Below, piece by piece: positions 16,029 to 23,568 of a stretch of DNA of 64,000 nt (positions are counted from its first letter, which is position 1; the number at the start of each line of letters is the position of its first letter). Made by a program: the position numbers and the translations under genes. The DNA is from Solirubrum sp044628455 (GTDB lineage Bacteria > Bacteroidota > Bacteroidia > Cytophagales > Hymenobacteraceae): assembly GCF_044628455.1 (NCBI RefSeq), contig NZ_JBIYZW010000001.1, positions 1,178,001 to 1,242,000 on the forward strand, given 5' to 3'. The notes under the pieces were generated by a model. The model saw only the letters and a program-made list of their open reading frames with translations, searched no databases and had not been told where the DNA came from.

Positions 16029-17393
16029 CTACGGCTGCCGCACCAAGCGCTGCTGCGCCAGGCGGCCGTCGGCCAGGGTGGCGCGCAGCAGGTACACCCC
16101 GGCGGGCACCTGGCCCAAGTGCAGCTGCAACGTGGTCTGGGCGGGCTGCACCGGCACCGCATATACGCAGCGCCCCCGCGCGTCCAGCAAGCTTACGGCC
16201 TGCACCGGCCCCGCCCCGCTGCGCAGCTGCACCTGGTCGGTGGACGGGTTGGGAAAGAGCCCCAACGCCCCCGCCACCACGCGCGACTTGCCGCTGGTGA
16301 AGACGCTGGTGGTGGTCCAGTACACTTGCGGGTCAGCGTCCTGCACCATGAACACCTTGCCATCGGGCAGTTCGACAAAGGTTTGGGGTTCGCGGTAATT
16401 TCCCGGGCTCACTCCTACTCCGCTGCGCGTCAGCTGCCAGCTGCGGCCCTGGTTGCTGGAGTACAGAGTGCCGCCGAAGCTGGGTGTACCCGTGATGGAG
16501 CTGTACCAGTCGCCGTTGCGGGCGAAGAACACCCGCTGAATGGGAGTCTGCAACCACCAGCCCGAGCCGGTGCGCTTGTTATGCACCGTCCATAAGCGGC
16601 TGTCATCGGCCACGTCGGCCAGGCTCTTGCGCAGGTTCACATCCACTCCCAGGCTGGGCACGCCGCCGCTGAAGCTGAACAGCAGTGAGTCCTGGGGCGT
16701 GATGCTCAATGCACTGGTTTCGTAGGCGTCTACGCGCCCGGCAAACTGAAATCCGTCGAGGCGCACGGGCGCGTGCCGCCAGGTCTGGCCCTGGTCGTCG
16801 GAGAGGTACAGACCCGGGTTGCGCCACCGCTCCTGGCTGTCGGCAGTGGCGTACGCGCGCCCGTTGCGGTCCACCACCAGGTGCCCCACATAACGGGCCG
16901 CGCCGAACCCCGTGCTGCGGGCGGTCCAGCTCTGGCCGTCATCGGCCGAATAGAATACCCCGTCGCCCACGGGATCCTGCTGGGCGAGGCTGCCCGTGCC
17001 CACCAGCAAACCTCCCGGACGGGTTTCCGCAATGGACACCACTGGGTAAGTCGTGTTCAGCGCCACCGAGTCCCAGGTAGCGCCCGCATCGAAGCTGCGG
17101 TAAACCTTGCCCTGGCCGCCCACCAGCAGCCGCCCCCCGGCGCGGGCGTACAGGGCGTGGGCGTGGCGGGTGCGCAAAGCCAGCTGCCAGCTGCGGCCCT
17201 GGTTGGTGGTGCGCAGCACGCCGGCTTCCACGGCCGTCAGCAGCGTGGAGTCGCCCGTGGCGACCAGCCCCCTTTTGGGGCCGTAGGGGGCCGTGGGCGT
17301 GGGGCGCCAGAAAGTCGGCTGGGCCCGGGCGGCGGGCGTCATACCTAATATGCTGGCAGCAAGCAGACCGGCAGCAAGCAGCGGATGGTTCAT
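16029..17393 (-). CDS. BNR/sialidase-like propeller protein with T9SS type A sorting domain
   Basis: A 454-residue secreted protein. The signal peptide (about 1-24, ending PAARAQ) is followed by a propeller with repeated SxDxGxTW Asp-box motifs (QGRSWQ, GATWDS, DDGQSWT, DDQGQTWR, NQGRSWQ) over residues 40-350. The last 80 residues are a type A C-terminal sorting domain: LGLFPNPSTDQVQL, then VSLLDARGRCVY and GVYLLRATL...RLVRQ. The protein should be exported by Sec, moved over the outer membrane by T9SS and attached or released. No catalytic residues for a sialidase are evident, so a binding or structural role is as likely. Confidence 0.9.
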   Translation of the reverse strand: MNHPLLAAGLLAASILGMTPAARAQPTFWRPTPTAPYGPKRGLVATGDSTLLTAVEAGVLRTTNQGRSWQLALRTRHAHALYARAGGRLLVGGQGKVYRSFDAGATWDSVALNTTYPVVSIAETRPGGLLVGTGSLAQQDPVGDGVFYSADDGQSWTARSTGFGAARYVGHLVVDRNGRAYATADSQERWRNPGLYLSDDQGQTWRHAPVRLDGFQFAGRVDAYETSALSITPQDSLLFSFSGGVPSLGVDVNLRKSLADVADDSRLWTVHNKRTGSGWWLQTPIQRVFFARNGDWYSSITGTPSFGGTLYSSNQGRSWQLTRSGVGVSPGNYREPQTFVELPDGKVFMVQDADPQVYWTTTSVFTSGKSRVVAGALGLFPNPSTDQVQLRSGAGPVQAVSLLDARGRCVYAVPVQPAQTTLQLHLGQVPAGVYLLRATLADGRLAQQRLVRQP

Positions 17394-17534
17394 GGAGGCA
17401 GTAATGGGGGTTCGGCAGCAAACCTACAGTCCAGCCGCAGCCGTGGAAATCGCATGTACATGTATGCCGGTCCCGTGCAACCCCAGGCGGCGGCCGGTGT
17501 TGCGGGCCGGCGGCGCCCCTTCTCCACCCACCAA

Positions 17535-17571
17535 AAAAGCCCCGCGCACCAAGCAGGTACGCGGGGCTTTT
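17535..17571. terminator. terminator repeat, copy 2
   Basis: Same stem as the hairpins at 15172 and 21562 with loop AAGCA, including the shared C-A mismatch. On the minus strand it is followed by TTTTTT and would terminate the gene ending at 17604. It shares the flank CACCAAAAAA with copy 3. Confidence 0.93.
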
Positions 17572-17603
17572 GCCGGCCTTTGGGCAACGGCCTACATGGC
17601 GGG

Positions 17604-18023
17604 CTAGGCCGGCAGGGAGTCGCGGCGGTTGCGCACCAGGGCCAGGGCGTTGTTGAGCACCGTTACCTGGGCGGCCGACTGCTCGGCATTCACGGCGGCC
17701 AGCACGCGCTGGGCCGGCTTCTGGCTGCCGCGGCGGTCGGTGAGGTTGTCGCGCAGGTCGTTGGCCTTGCGCAGCTTGATTTCATACTCCTCGCGCCGCT
17801 CCGGCGACAAGTCGGGCTTGGCCAGGCCGTACCCGTAGAACTCGATGTCGGCCTCCACGTCGGCCAGACGCTTGGCCCGGCTGGCGTCGGAGTGGGCCGA
17901 GCGGGTTTCGGAGAGGCCCAGGTTATTGGTTTGGATCTGGTAGCCGGCCAGTTCGGCTTCCAGGCTGCTGACTACTTCCTCGCACTCGGGGCGGGTCGTC
18001 AGCTCATTCACGTCAATGGGCAT
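17604..18023 (-). CDS. hypothetical coiled-coil protein
   Basis: A 139-residue cytosolic protein of unknown function starting MPIDVNEL. It is predicted almost wholly helical, with charged heptads from CEEVVSSLEAELAGYQIQT through RREEYEIKLRKANDLRDNL. It has no enzymatic motif and I do not recognise a family. The ATG at 18023 is chosen over an upstream start at 18077 that would add a hydrophobic, AT-rich leader. The preceding 90 bases are AT-rich with a near-consensus -7 box (TATATTTC, minus strand). It lies at the left edge of the accessory island. Confidence 0.65.
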   Translation of the reverse strand: MPIDVNELTTRPECEEVVSSLEAELAGYQIQTNNLGLSETRSAHSDASRAKRLADVEADIEFYGYGLAKPDLSPERREEYEIKLRKANDLRDNLTDRRGSQKPAQRVLAAVNAEQSAAQVTVLNNALALVRNRRDSLPA

Positions 18024-18110
18024 AAGCGTAAAGAGTAAAAGGTGAAAAATGAGACGCCGGAAATATATAATTTTCAATAAAAACCGGTATTCGTTGAAAG
18101 AAATAATTTT

Positions 18111-18698
18111 TCAGCCGCCTTTTTCGGGCTCCAGTGCTAGGGCCTGGGCCAGCGCGGCGGTTTCGGCCTCCAGGGCGGCGAGGCGGGCCGTGAGCAGGTG
18201 AAAGCGGGTGGCCCGGGTGCCGGTGAGGGTAGTGGCGGCGTCTTCGCCCCGGCGCTGCAGCCAGCGCCTCACCAGGGGCAGCCGCTCGGTTTCCGCGGGC
18301 GTGGGCTGCAAGGGCTCGGCGGCCAGCAGCGCGGGCAGGGCCTGCTGCCAGCGCCGGGCCACGCGCAACTCGTCGCGCAGCTGGCCCAGCTCCCGCCGCA
18401 GCCTGCCGGCCTGCTGCTCACACTGGGCCAGGCGCCGGCGCAGCGGCTCGGCCTCGGGCGGGGCGGCGGGAACAGGCGGCGGCGTGGCGGGGGCTTCGAC
18501 CGGGGCGGGCGGCACCTGGTCGGCCAGGGGCAGCAGGCGCCGCAGCACCGTGGCCGAAGGCTCGCGCCGCCTCGCTTCGATGTGGGCTAGCAGGGTACTG
18601 TCCACCCCCAGGTATTGGCCCAGGGCTTCCAGGGTCAGGCCGAAATACCGGCGCACGGCGGAAATGGAGGAATCGGCATACTGGGAAGGATAAGCCAT
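18111..18698 (-). CDS. XRE-family helix-turn-helix protein with coiled-coil C-terminus
   Basis: 195 residues. The N-terminal 60 form an XRE-type HTH (VRRYFGLTLEALGQYLGVDSTLLAHIEARRREPSA, cited in part). After a Pro/Ala linker (about 65-88) the rest is a long Ala/Leu/Arg-rich coiled coil suited to oligomerisation. The ATG at 18698 starts the HTH; the upstream in-frame start at 18791 would translate the operator region. Repeated CTGACA/TGTCAG half-sites just upstream suggest autoregulation. It may control the AAA-HNH operon lying upstream, which is inferred from proximity only. Confidence 0.78.
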   Translation of the reverse strand: MAYPSQYADSSISAVRRYFGLTLEALGQYLGVDSTLLAHIEARRREPSATVLRRLLPLADQVPPAPVEAPATPPPVPAAPPEAEPLRRRLAQCEQQAGRLRRELGQLRDELRVARRWQQALPALLAAEPLQPTPAETERLPLVRRWLQRRGEDAATTLTGTRATRFHLLTARLAALEAETAALAQALALEPEKGG

Positions 18699-18724
18699 TA
18701 GGCAGAGGGACTGAACCAGTGGGG

Positions 18725-18805
18725 TTGTCAGCAAATTATTGAAAAACGAAAAAATACTGACAGGGCTTGTCAGGATTATTTCACTTTTCAAGAATTCACT
18801 GACAG
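18725..18805. promoter_or_regulatory. cluster of CTGACA/TGTCAG operator-like sites
   Basis: A 6-5-6 inverted repeat CTGACA-GGGCT-TGTCAG lies at 18757-18773, with single half-sites at 18725-18732 (TTGTCAGC) and 18799-18805 (CTGACAG). The array covers the promoter region of the XRE gene. Confidence 0.55.
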
Positions 18806-18813
18806 GCTTTCCA

Positions 18814-18848
18814 ATAAAAAGCCCCGGAGGCTGGCGCGGCCGGGGCTT
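18814..18848 (-). terminator. terminator of the AAA-HNH operon
   Basis: On the minus strand AAGCCCCGG pairs with CCGGGGCTT across a 12-base loop and is followed by TTTATT. It begins 3 bases after the stop of the last gene of the operon. Confidence 0.85.
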
Positions 18849-18850
18849 GG

Positions 18851-19156
18851 TTATTTCTTGCGGGGGCGCCGTCGGGGCGGCGCTGGCTCGGCTTCTACTC
18901 GGGAGCGTATAGGTGCCGTATGCATCAACGCCTCGTACTCGGCGCGGTCAGAATAGAACCCGGTTTCAAAGAGGTAGGGGTCGACGTAGGAGGCTTCTGT
19001 TTGCTGGCCGGTAGCGGGCGGTGTAGGCGGTATCGCCGAATGTCGGGCTGCTACTGCCAGGGCCAAAAACTCTTGCTTAGGAACAAAGGCCGATGGCGCA
19101 CCCAGCTGGCGTTCCGGATTGATCGAACCGAATAGCGGATTCCGAGGCTTTTTCAT
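18851..19156 (-). CDS. small hypothetical protein, last gene of the AAA-HNH operon
   Basis: 101 residues, unrecognised. It opens with a basic MKKPRNPLFGS, has a Pro/Thr-rich middle, a YVDPYLFETGFYSDRAEYEALMHT segment near 62-85 (cited in part) and a basic tail PPRRRPRKK. The basic end suits nucleic-acid or acidic-partner binding. Its ATG overlaps the TGA stop of the upstream 114-residue gene (ATGA), so the two are probably translationally coupled. A partner or antitoxin of the upstream protein is possible but unproven. Confidence 0.6.
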   Translation of the reverse strand: MKKPRNPLFGSINPERQLGAPSAFVPKQEFLALAVAARHSAIPPTPPATGQQTEASYVDPYLFETGFYSDRAEYEALMHTAPIRSRVEAEPAPPRRRPRKK

Positions 19157-19497
19157 GGGCGTTGGGCCGCAGCGGCCAGCGCTAAGTATTGCTGCTTGTT
19201 GGAGCGGTACCCGGTAAGAACGACGCACCGGCCGGGACGGTTCCGGGTGCCCTTTACCAAATATACGTGCAACTCATACACGCACCGGCGCTGGTTGTTC
19301 CAGTTTAGGAAGACGTACCGGTCGTTGCCTAGCTCCTGCACGCCATTGTAATACTCCAGTAACTGCGAAATATCTTCGTGATGCAGGTCATGCGCCTTAT
19401 TGCTAGCAAAGTTTGAGCAGACGTGCCGGGCGTGCTGACTAGTCCAGAAGATTTCGTAGTCGTGCCCTTCGTAACGGATGCATTTGTTGTGAAGCAT
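19153..19497 (-). CDS. small unknown protein, possible RelE/BECR-like RNase
   Basis: 114 residues starting MLHNKCIRYEGHDYEIFW. The order of features, an early SQHARHV His/Arg pair, a middle helix EDISQLLEYY and a late strand with RCVVLTGYRSNK, loosely recalls DUF4258 and related BECR-fold RNase toxins, but the similarity is weak and judged by eye. It starts 16 bases after the HNH gene and overlaps the next gene by 4 bases. Its position in an ATPase-nuclease operon suggests an accessory effector or immunity component. An unrelated small protein is equally possible. Confidence 0.6.
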   Translation of the reverse strand: MLHNKCIRYEGHDYEIFWTSQHARHVCSNFASNKAHDLHHEDISQLLEYYNGVQELGNDRYVFLNWNNQRRCVYELHVYLVKGTRNRPGRCVVLTGYRSNKQQYLALAAAAQRP

Positions 19498-19513
19498 GGT
19501 TCGGGGTAATCAC

Positions 19514-20266
19514 CTAATCCAGCAGATCAGCCGGGACATATTCCACTACCGTGTCCATAGCCCGCATCAGTTGCGTGAAAGGCGCCTGGGATGACAATAA
19601 GTCCTTTAAATGGCGCCTTGCATTAGCCTGCTTTTGCGGGTTGCCACTGCTTTGCGCGGCCAGATAGGCCATGATAGCCTTATTCACTTGCTCATATTGC
19701 TTGGCAATCGTGACGCGCAAGTGCTTGGTGTTTTCCTGAGAAAGCTCGTCCCCTGGCTTTCCGTTGTGCAGCAGGTTGAGCAGGGCTGCGGTATTGCGGG
19801 CGGCCTGATCGGCTGAATCAATAGCCTCAAAATGCGGGTCGCGGCCGAGCGCCCCGATGGTGGCGCGCAACCTCTCTCCCACCTTATCGCGGCATGGGTC
19901 AAGTAGTCCGCCGACCGGCCAGTTCCGGGGCCGCATCATATTGGCCTTGTGAGCCGCCGGGAACAGATTGTCCCAGTTGTATTTCAGGGTTGGGTCTTGG
20001 TTTACGGGTACGAAATGGTCTACATCCATTTCGTAAGCGCTGCCGTGCCATTGCTCAGTCAGGTAGCACTTGCTGAAAAAATGTGTTTCAAAAGCCCACA
20101 ATACATCCGAGCCGCGGTAGCTGCCGGGCTTAGCGGGCTTAGGCACCGTTGTTGGGTCAGCCGCCGCCGCGCAGGCAGCCGCGTAGACACTGCAATCAGT
20201 TAAATATTGTTGCATTGCCGGCGTGCTTAATGATACCGGCACAGGCGGACGCATTAACTCAATCAT
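19514..20266 (-). CDS. HNH endonuclease, PtuB-like
   Basis: 250 residues. The nuclease core is at about 75-125: KCYLTEQ, then MDVDHFVPVNQD with the catalytic Asp-His, YNWDNLFPAAHKAN with the Asn and final His, as in HNH proteins of Septu (PtuB) and retron-linked systems. The zinc-binding CxxC pairs common in such proteins are reduced to a single Cys (C68 region) and an AHKAN in place of CxxCN. The C-terminal 120 residues are helical. Its ATG overlaps the stop of the AAA ATPase gene (ATGA), the usual PtuA-PtuB arrangement. It probably cuts DNA or RNA when released by the ATPase. Confidence 0.82.
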   Translation of the reverse strand: MIELMRPPVPVSLSTPAMQQYLTDCSVYAAACAAAADPTTVPKPAKPGSYRGSDVLWAFETHFFSKCYLTEQWHGSAYEMDVDHFVPVNQDPTLKYNWDNLFPAAHKANMMRPRNWPVGGLLDPCRDKVGERLRATIGALGRDPHFEAIDSADQAARNTAALLNLLHNGKPGDELSQENTKHLRVTIAKQYEQVNKAIMAYLAAQSSGNPQKQANARRHLKDLLSSQAPFTQLMRAMDTVVEYVPADLLD

Positions 20267-21489
20267 GCTGCTTGTTCGCGCTCTAACCGCCGAAGCTGGG
20301 CCTGTACATCGAGCTTTAGCACTGGCGACATATACCGACCTTTTTCTTCAAATAATTTTTGCAGCTGCCTAAGTGCTTCCGAGCGGTCAGCCAATGCGCT
20401 GATCATATCTATTTGTTCCAGGATACCATCGGCGACATTAGAATATTCATTCTCAACTCCAAAATGAGTTTGCATCAGCTCAGAAAACGAGCTGCCAGCG
20501 GCTTCATCACCCGCCATTTTTCCACTGCTTAAATCAAAAACCGTAGCGTTGGTGATACTTGAAGCCACCGCCGGCGAATGCGTTGCCACGATGAATTGCA
20601 GATTGGGAAACAGATTCGTGAGCAGCGGCAGAATCTGATACTGCATTTCCAGGTGCAGGTGGGTTTCCGGCTCGTCGATGAGCACGAAACCGCAGGGGTT
20701 ATAGGTGTAATCGTTGGCCTGTCTGCGCAGCAGGTCAGTGCGCATCAGCAGATCATTTAGTATACCTATAAAGGAAGAGAAACCAGCTGAGAGTTGATTG
20801 AAAGTAACGCGACGACCATCAGAATACACAAAAAAGAATTCAAAATCATCTGAATAAAACTCAAGCTTTACATTTTCATCACCTAAAATCCTAGAAAACA
20901 ACATATCTAGGTTATTAAAAAATACATCATTCAAATTAACCATTTTTTTATCTCCTTTAATTACAGCGAAGGCTTGAGAAATTTTTTTATTAACCAGATA
21001 CTGTTTAAATAATTCACTTACTTGATTTTTATTGTTAACATCACGAATTTGATCATCGAGCTTTTGATTATTAGCAACACCTCTAACATCCTTTACCTGC
21101 ATTTGACGAAAAGCCTCAAAGAAAGGCATGATTGCTTCGCTTCGACTGGGAGCCTCTATCAAATTACTTTCTATAGCAGAACTAAAAATAGGGACAACTT
21201 TACTTATATCACGCAACATGTTTTTGTATTCTTCTTTAGTCTCATTTTTATCAGCTAGTATTACTCCAAGCTCTAATGACTGTCTCATTTTTGCAGGCTT
21301 AGGGTTGCCTATCATTTCATGATACAGCTCACTCAGAACCGTGGTTTTCCCCGATCCATTCTTTCCGGTCAGAATCAGGTGTTTGAACTCATTCCCGGCT
21401 TCAAACACGGGTATAGTCAGGTTTTTGACAGCATAGGCATCATTGATAACGAGTTGCTGCAGGTAGGGAAATTCGTTGCGGCTTATCAT
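20263..21489 (-). CDS. AAA (ABC/SMC-like) ATPase, PtuA-like
   Basis: 408 residues of an AAA_15/AAA_21-type ATPase. Walker A is GKNGSGKTT (about 42-50), the signature-like LSAGFSSF is at about 243-250, Walker B is FVLIDEPETHLH (about 274-285) and the switch His is in ATHSPAVASS. There is no TOPRIM domain, so it is not an OLD nuclease. Paired with an HNH gene it matches the Septu PtuA-PtuB defence scheme, though it is shorter than many PtuA proteins. The ATG at 21489 is preferred to a TTG at 21501. The middle of the gene (about 20780-21330) is markedly AT-rich against the GC-rich genome, a sign of horizontal acquisition. Confidence 0.88.
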   Translation of the reverse strand: MISRNEFPYLQQLVINDAYAVKNLTIPVFEAGNEFKHLILTGKNGSGKTTVLSELYHEMIGNPKPAKMRQSLELGVILADKNETKEEYKNMLRDISKVVPIFSSAIESNLIEAPSRSEAIMPFFEAFRQMQVKDVRGVANNQKLDDQIRDVNNKNQVSELFKQYLVNKKISQAFAVIKGDKKMVNLNDVFFNNLDMLFSRILGDENVKLEFYSDDFEFFFVYSDGRRVTFNQLSAGFSSFIGILNDLLMRTDLLRRQANDYTYNPCGFVLIDEPETHLHLEMQYQILPLLTNLFPNLQFIVATHSPAVASSITNATVFDLSSGKMAGDEAAGSSFSELMQTHFGVENEYSNVADGILEQIDMISALADRSEALRQLQKLFEEKGRYMSPVLKLDVQAQLRRLEREQAA

Positions 21490-21544
21490 GGTCGAAGTCA
21501 AGCGAAATAGGCCTTACAGCCATTTCGGCGAAGTTACATGCTCC

Positions 21545-21559
21545 GGTGTTAGTTACACC
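21545..21559. promoter_or_regulatory. small palindrome upstream of the AAA ATPase gene
   Basis: GGTGT-TAGTT-ACACC is a perfect 5-5-5 inverted repeat, 56 bases upstream of the ATPase ATG and touching the terminator repeat. It could be an operator; there is no further support. Confidence 0.3.
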
Positions 21560-21561
21560 AA

Positions 21562-21597
21562 AAAAGCCCCGCGCACCAGGTAGGTACGCGGGGCTTT
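21562..21597. terminator. terminator repeat, copy 3
   Basis: Identical to the hairpins at 15172 and 17535 apart from the loop AGGTA, and with the same stem mismatch. On the minus strand it ends in TTTTTT and would terminate the MoxR-like gene just before the island begins. Confidence 0.93.
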
Positions 21598-21612
21598 GTA
21601 CATGCGGAGCGA

Positions 21613-21643
21613 GCTGACAACTAAAAACTGACAACTCTCAACT
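21613..21643. repeat. short CTGACAACT/CAACTC repeat
   Basis: CTGACAACTAAAAACTGACA and following CAACTCTCAACTC belong to the same low-complexity heptamer type as 7857-7952 and the right end of 56128-56331. It ends 4 bases before the stop of the MoxR-like gene. Confidence 0.5.
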
Positions 21644-21647
21644 CATC

Positions 21648-23180
21648 TTACCGCCGCTTGCGCTTCTTCGACGACTGGTAGTCCTCGTCGTCATCGTCGT
21701 CGTCCCCCCCGAAGCTGGGCATGGTGAACATGGACGAGAGCAAATCCTTGAACTGGGCGCCGGCGGTGAGGCGGTTGCGCGAAATCAAGCTCAGCTCGGC
21801 CATGCCGTGCAGGGCAAACTCCATCCAGAAGTAGGGGTTTTCCTTGAACTGCTCGGCGGGCACGCTGTCCTTGGCCAAATCGCGCAGGCCGGGCACCACG
21901 TCGAGCAGGGCGCGGTAGTCGGCATCGGAGGAGTCGTGCAGCAAGTCCACGGTGTGGCCGCTGAACCAGTCCTGCACCGGCTTGTAGGGGTTGGGCTTGT
22001 CCTTTTGCTTTTTCGACTTCTCGGGGTCGGGGAAGTACTGCAGGAACTGGGTGCGCAGGGCCTTGCCCATGAGCTTCTCGGCCACGATGCCGGCGCCCTC
22101 CTGCTCGCCCTCGTACACCAGCTCCACCTTGCCCGTAATGGCGGGTACGGCGGCCAGGAAATCGGCCACCCGCAGGGCGGTCTGCGTCTCGCCGTTGAGC
22201 AGGGCGCGGCGCTCGGCGGCGGCCACCACCTGCTCGTAGGCCGAGATGGTGAGGCGGGCCGACACGCCCGACTTGGCGTCGACGTACTCCGAGGCGCGGG
22301 CCTCGATGGCCACCTGCTCCACCAAATCGTGAATCACCTCGTTGCCCAGCACCAGCTGCTGCTGGCTGTCGGTAAGGCGGGCCTCCTGGCGGGTGATGCG
22401 CTTGCCGATGTCCAGCGTCTTGGGGTAGTGGGTGATGATCTGCGCGTCGATGCGGTCCTTGAGCGGGGTCACGATGGAGCCGCGGTTGGTGTAATCCTCG
22501 GGGTTGGCCGTGAACACGAACTGCAGATCCAGCGGCAGGCGCACCTTGAAGCCGCGAATCTGGATGTCGCCCTCCTGCAGGATGTTGAACAAGGCCACCT
22601 GGATGCGGGCCTGCAGGTCGGGCAGCTCGTTGATGACGAAGATGCCGCGGTGGGCGCGCGGAATCAGCCCGAAGTGAATCACGCGCTCATCGGAGTAGGG
22701 CAGCTTGAGCGTGGCGGCCTTGATGGGGTCGGCGTCGCCGATGAGGTCGGCCACCGACACGTCGGGAGTGGCCAGCTTCTCGGTGTAGCGCTCGTCGCGG
22801 TGCAGCCAGGCCACGGGCGTCTCGTCGCCATGCGCGGCCACCAGGTCGCGGGCAAAGCGCGAGAGCGGCTGCAGGGGGTCGTCGTTGAGCTCGGAGCCCT
22901 CCACCACCGGCACGTACTCGTCGAGCAACTGCACCAGCTGGCGGGCAATGCGCGTTTTGGCCTGCCCGCGCAACCCCAGCAGGTTGATGTGGTGCATGGA
23001 CAGGATGGCGCGCTGCAGGTCGGGAATCACCGTTTCCTCGTAGCCGTGGATGCCGGGAAAGGCGTTGTCGCGGCGGCGCAGCTTGTCAATCAGGTTGTCG
23101 CGCAGCTCCTGGCGCACGGAGCGCGACGTATAGCCCGCGGCCTTGAGCTGGCCGAGGGTGCGAATGGATGCGTGGTTCAT
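21648..23180 (-). CDS. MoxR/magnesium-chelatase-like AAA+ ATPase
   Basis: A 510-residue AAA+ protein of the ChlI/MoxR type. It has Walker A GLRGQAKT (about 69-76), the Walker B region GIFVINELPDL (Asn in the place of the usual Asp of IDE), sensor segment FTANPEDYTNRG (about 230-241), an arginine-finger region KDRIDAQI and a C-terminal lid. The extreme C-terminus is acidic then basic (GDDDDDDEDY...KKRKRR). Such ATPases act with a vWA partner to remodel or insert metal into client proteins; the likely partner is at 25824, with two cytochrome genes between them on the other strand. The ATG at 23180 gives the normal N-terminus. Confidence 0.85.
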   Translation of the reverse strand: MNHASIRTLGQLKAAGYTSRSVRQELRDNLIDKLRRRDNAFPGIHGYEETVIPDLQRAILSMHHINLLGLRGQAKTRIARQLVQLLDEYVPVVEGSELNDDPLQPLSRFARDLVAAHGDETPVAWLHRDERYTEKLATPDVSVADLIGDADPIKAATLKLPYSDERVIHFGLIPRAHRGIFVINELPDLQARIQVALFNILQEGDIQIRGFKVRLPLDLQFVFTANPEDYTNRGSIVTPLKDRIDAQIITHYPKTLDIGKRITRQEARLTDSQQQLVLGNEVIHDLVEQVAIEARASEYVDAKSGVSARLTISAYEQVVAAAERRALLNGETQTALRVADFLAAVPAITGKVELVYEGEQEGAGIVAEKLMGKALRTQFLQYFPDPEKSKKQKDKPNPYKPVQDWFSGHTVDLLHDSSDADYRALLDVVPGLRDLAKDSVPAEQFKENPYFWMEFALHGMAELSLISRNRLTAGAQFKDLLSSMFTMPSFGGDDDDDDEDYQSSKKRKRR

Positions 23181-23568
23181 CGGGTCGGGTAGAGGTGGGA
23201 ATAAGCTCCCGGCTCCGTTAACAGCGAAACCGGGTGCGGGGTTCGGGCAGGCTGATGTGGGGGATTGGGTGAGTGACTGATTGGGAGAATGAGTGAGGCG
23301 CAGCTGGCGGCGCGGGGACGGTTTCGCCCCCGCCGCGCCACCCCGGCAATAGCAACCGGCAACGATAGCATGGGACGGGCTCCGGCGGCGCGGGTCGGGT
23401 TCGTTTCGGGCTAAGCCAATCTACTGCCGTGGCGCCGCTCCGCGGCTCCAGCCCCGCACAACTGCTTCATTCCCCACTCTCTCACATACTTATGCGACTG
23501 ACACGGGCAGGACGGGCGGGTACTTTTGCGGTGTTCCCGCCTCGCTTACCTCCTACCCCCTCTGAGCT
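23181..23568. other. divergent intergenic region with promoter and one-armed repeat
   Basis: This 388-base gap separates the MoxR-like gene from the first cytochrome gene. It contains a GTGAGTGA/GAATGAGTGAGG repeat stretch (about 23266-23300) related to the one at 11087, and the -7 box of the cytochrome gene at 23521. The rest is GC-rich with no supported gene. Confidence 0.4.
23521..23528 (+). promoter_or_regulatory. -7 promoter element of the first cytochrome gene
   Basis: TACTTTTG matches TAnnTTTG; predicted start near 23533, with a leader of about 36 bases. Confidence 0.5.

Noticed and set aside
20263..21489. OLD-family nuclease
   Set aside because: The ATPase ends soon after the switch His and has no TOPRIM motifs; the nuclease function is in the adjacent HNH gene.
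19514..21489. Retron with a Septu-type effector
   Set aside because: No reverse transcriptase gene and no msr/msd-like structure were seen near the ATPase-HNH pair.
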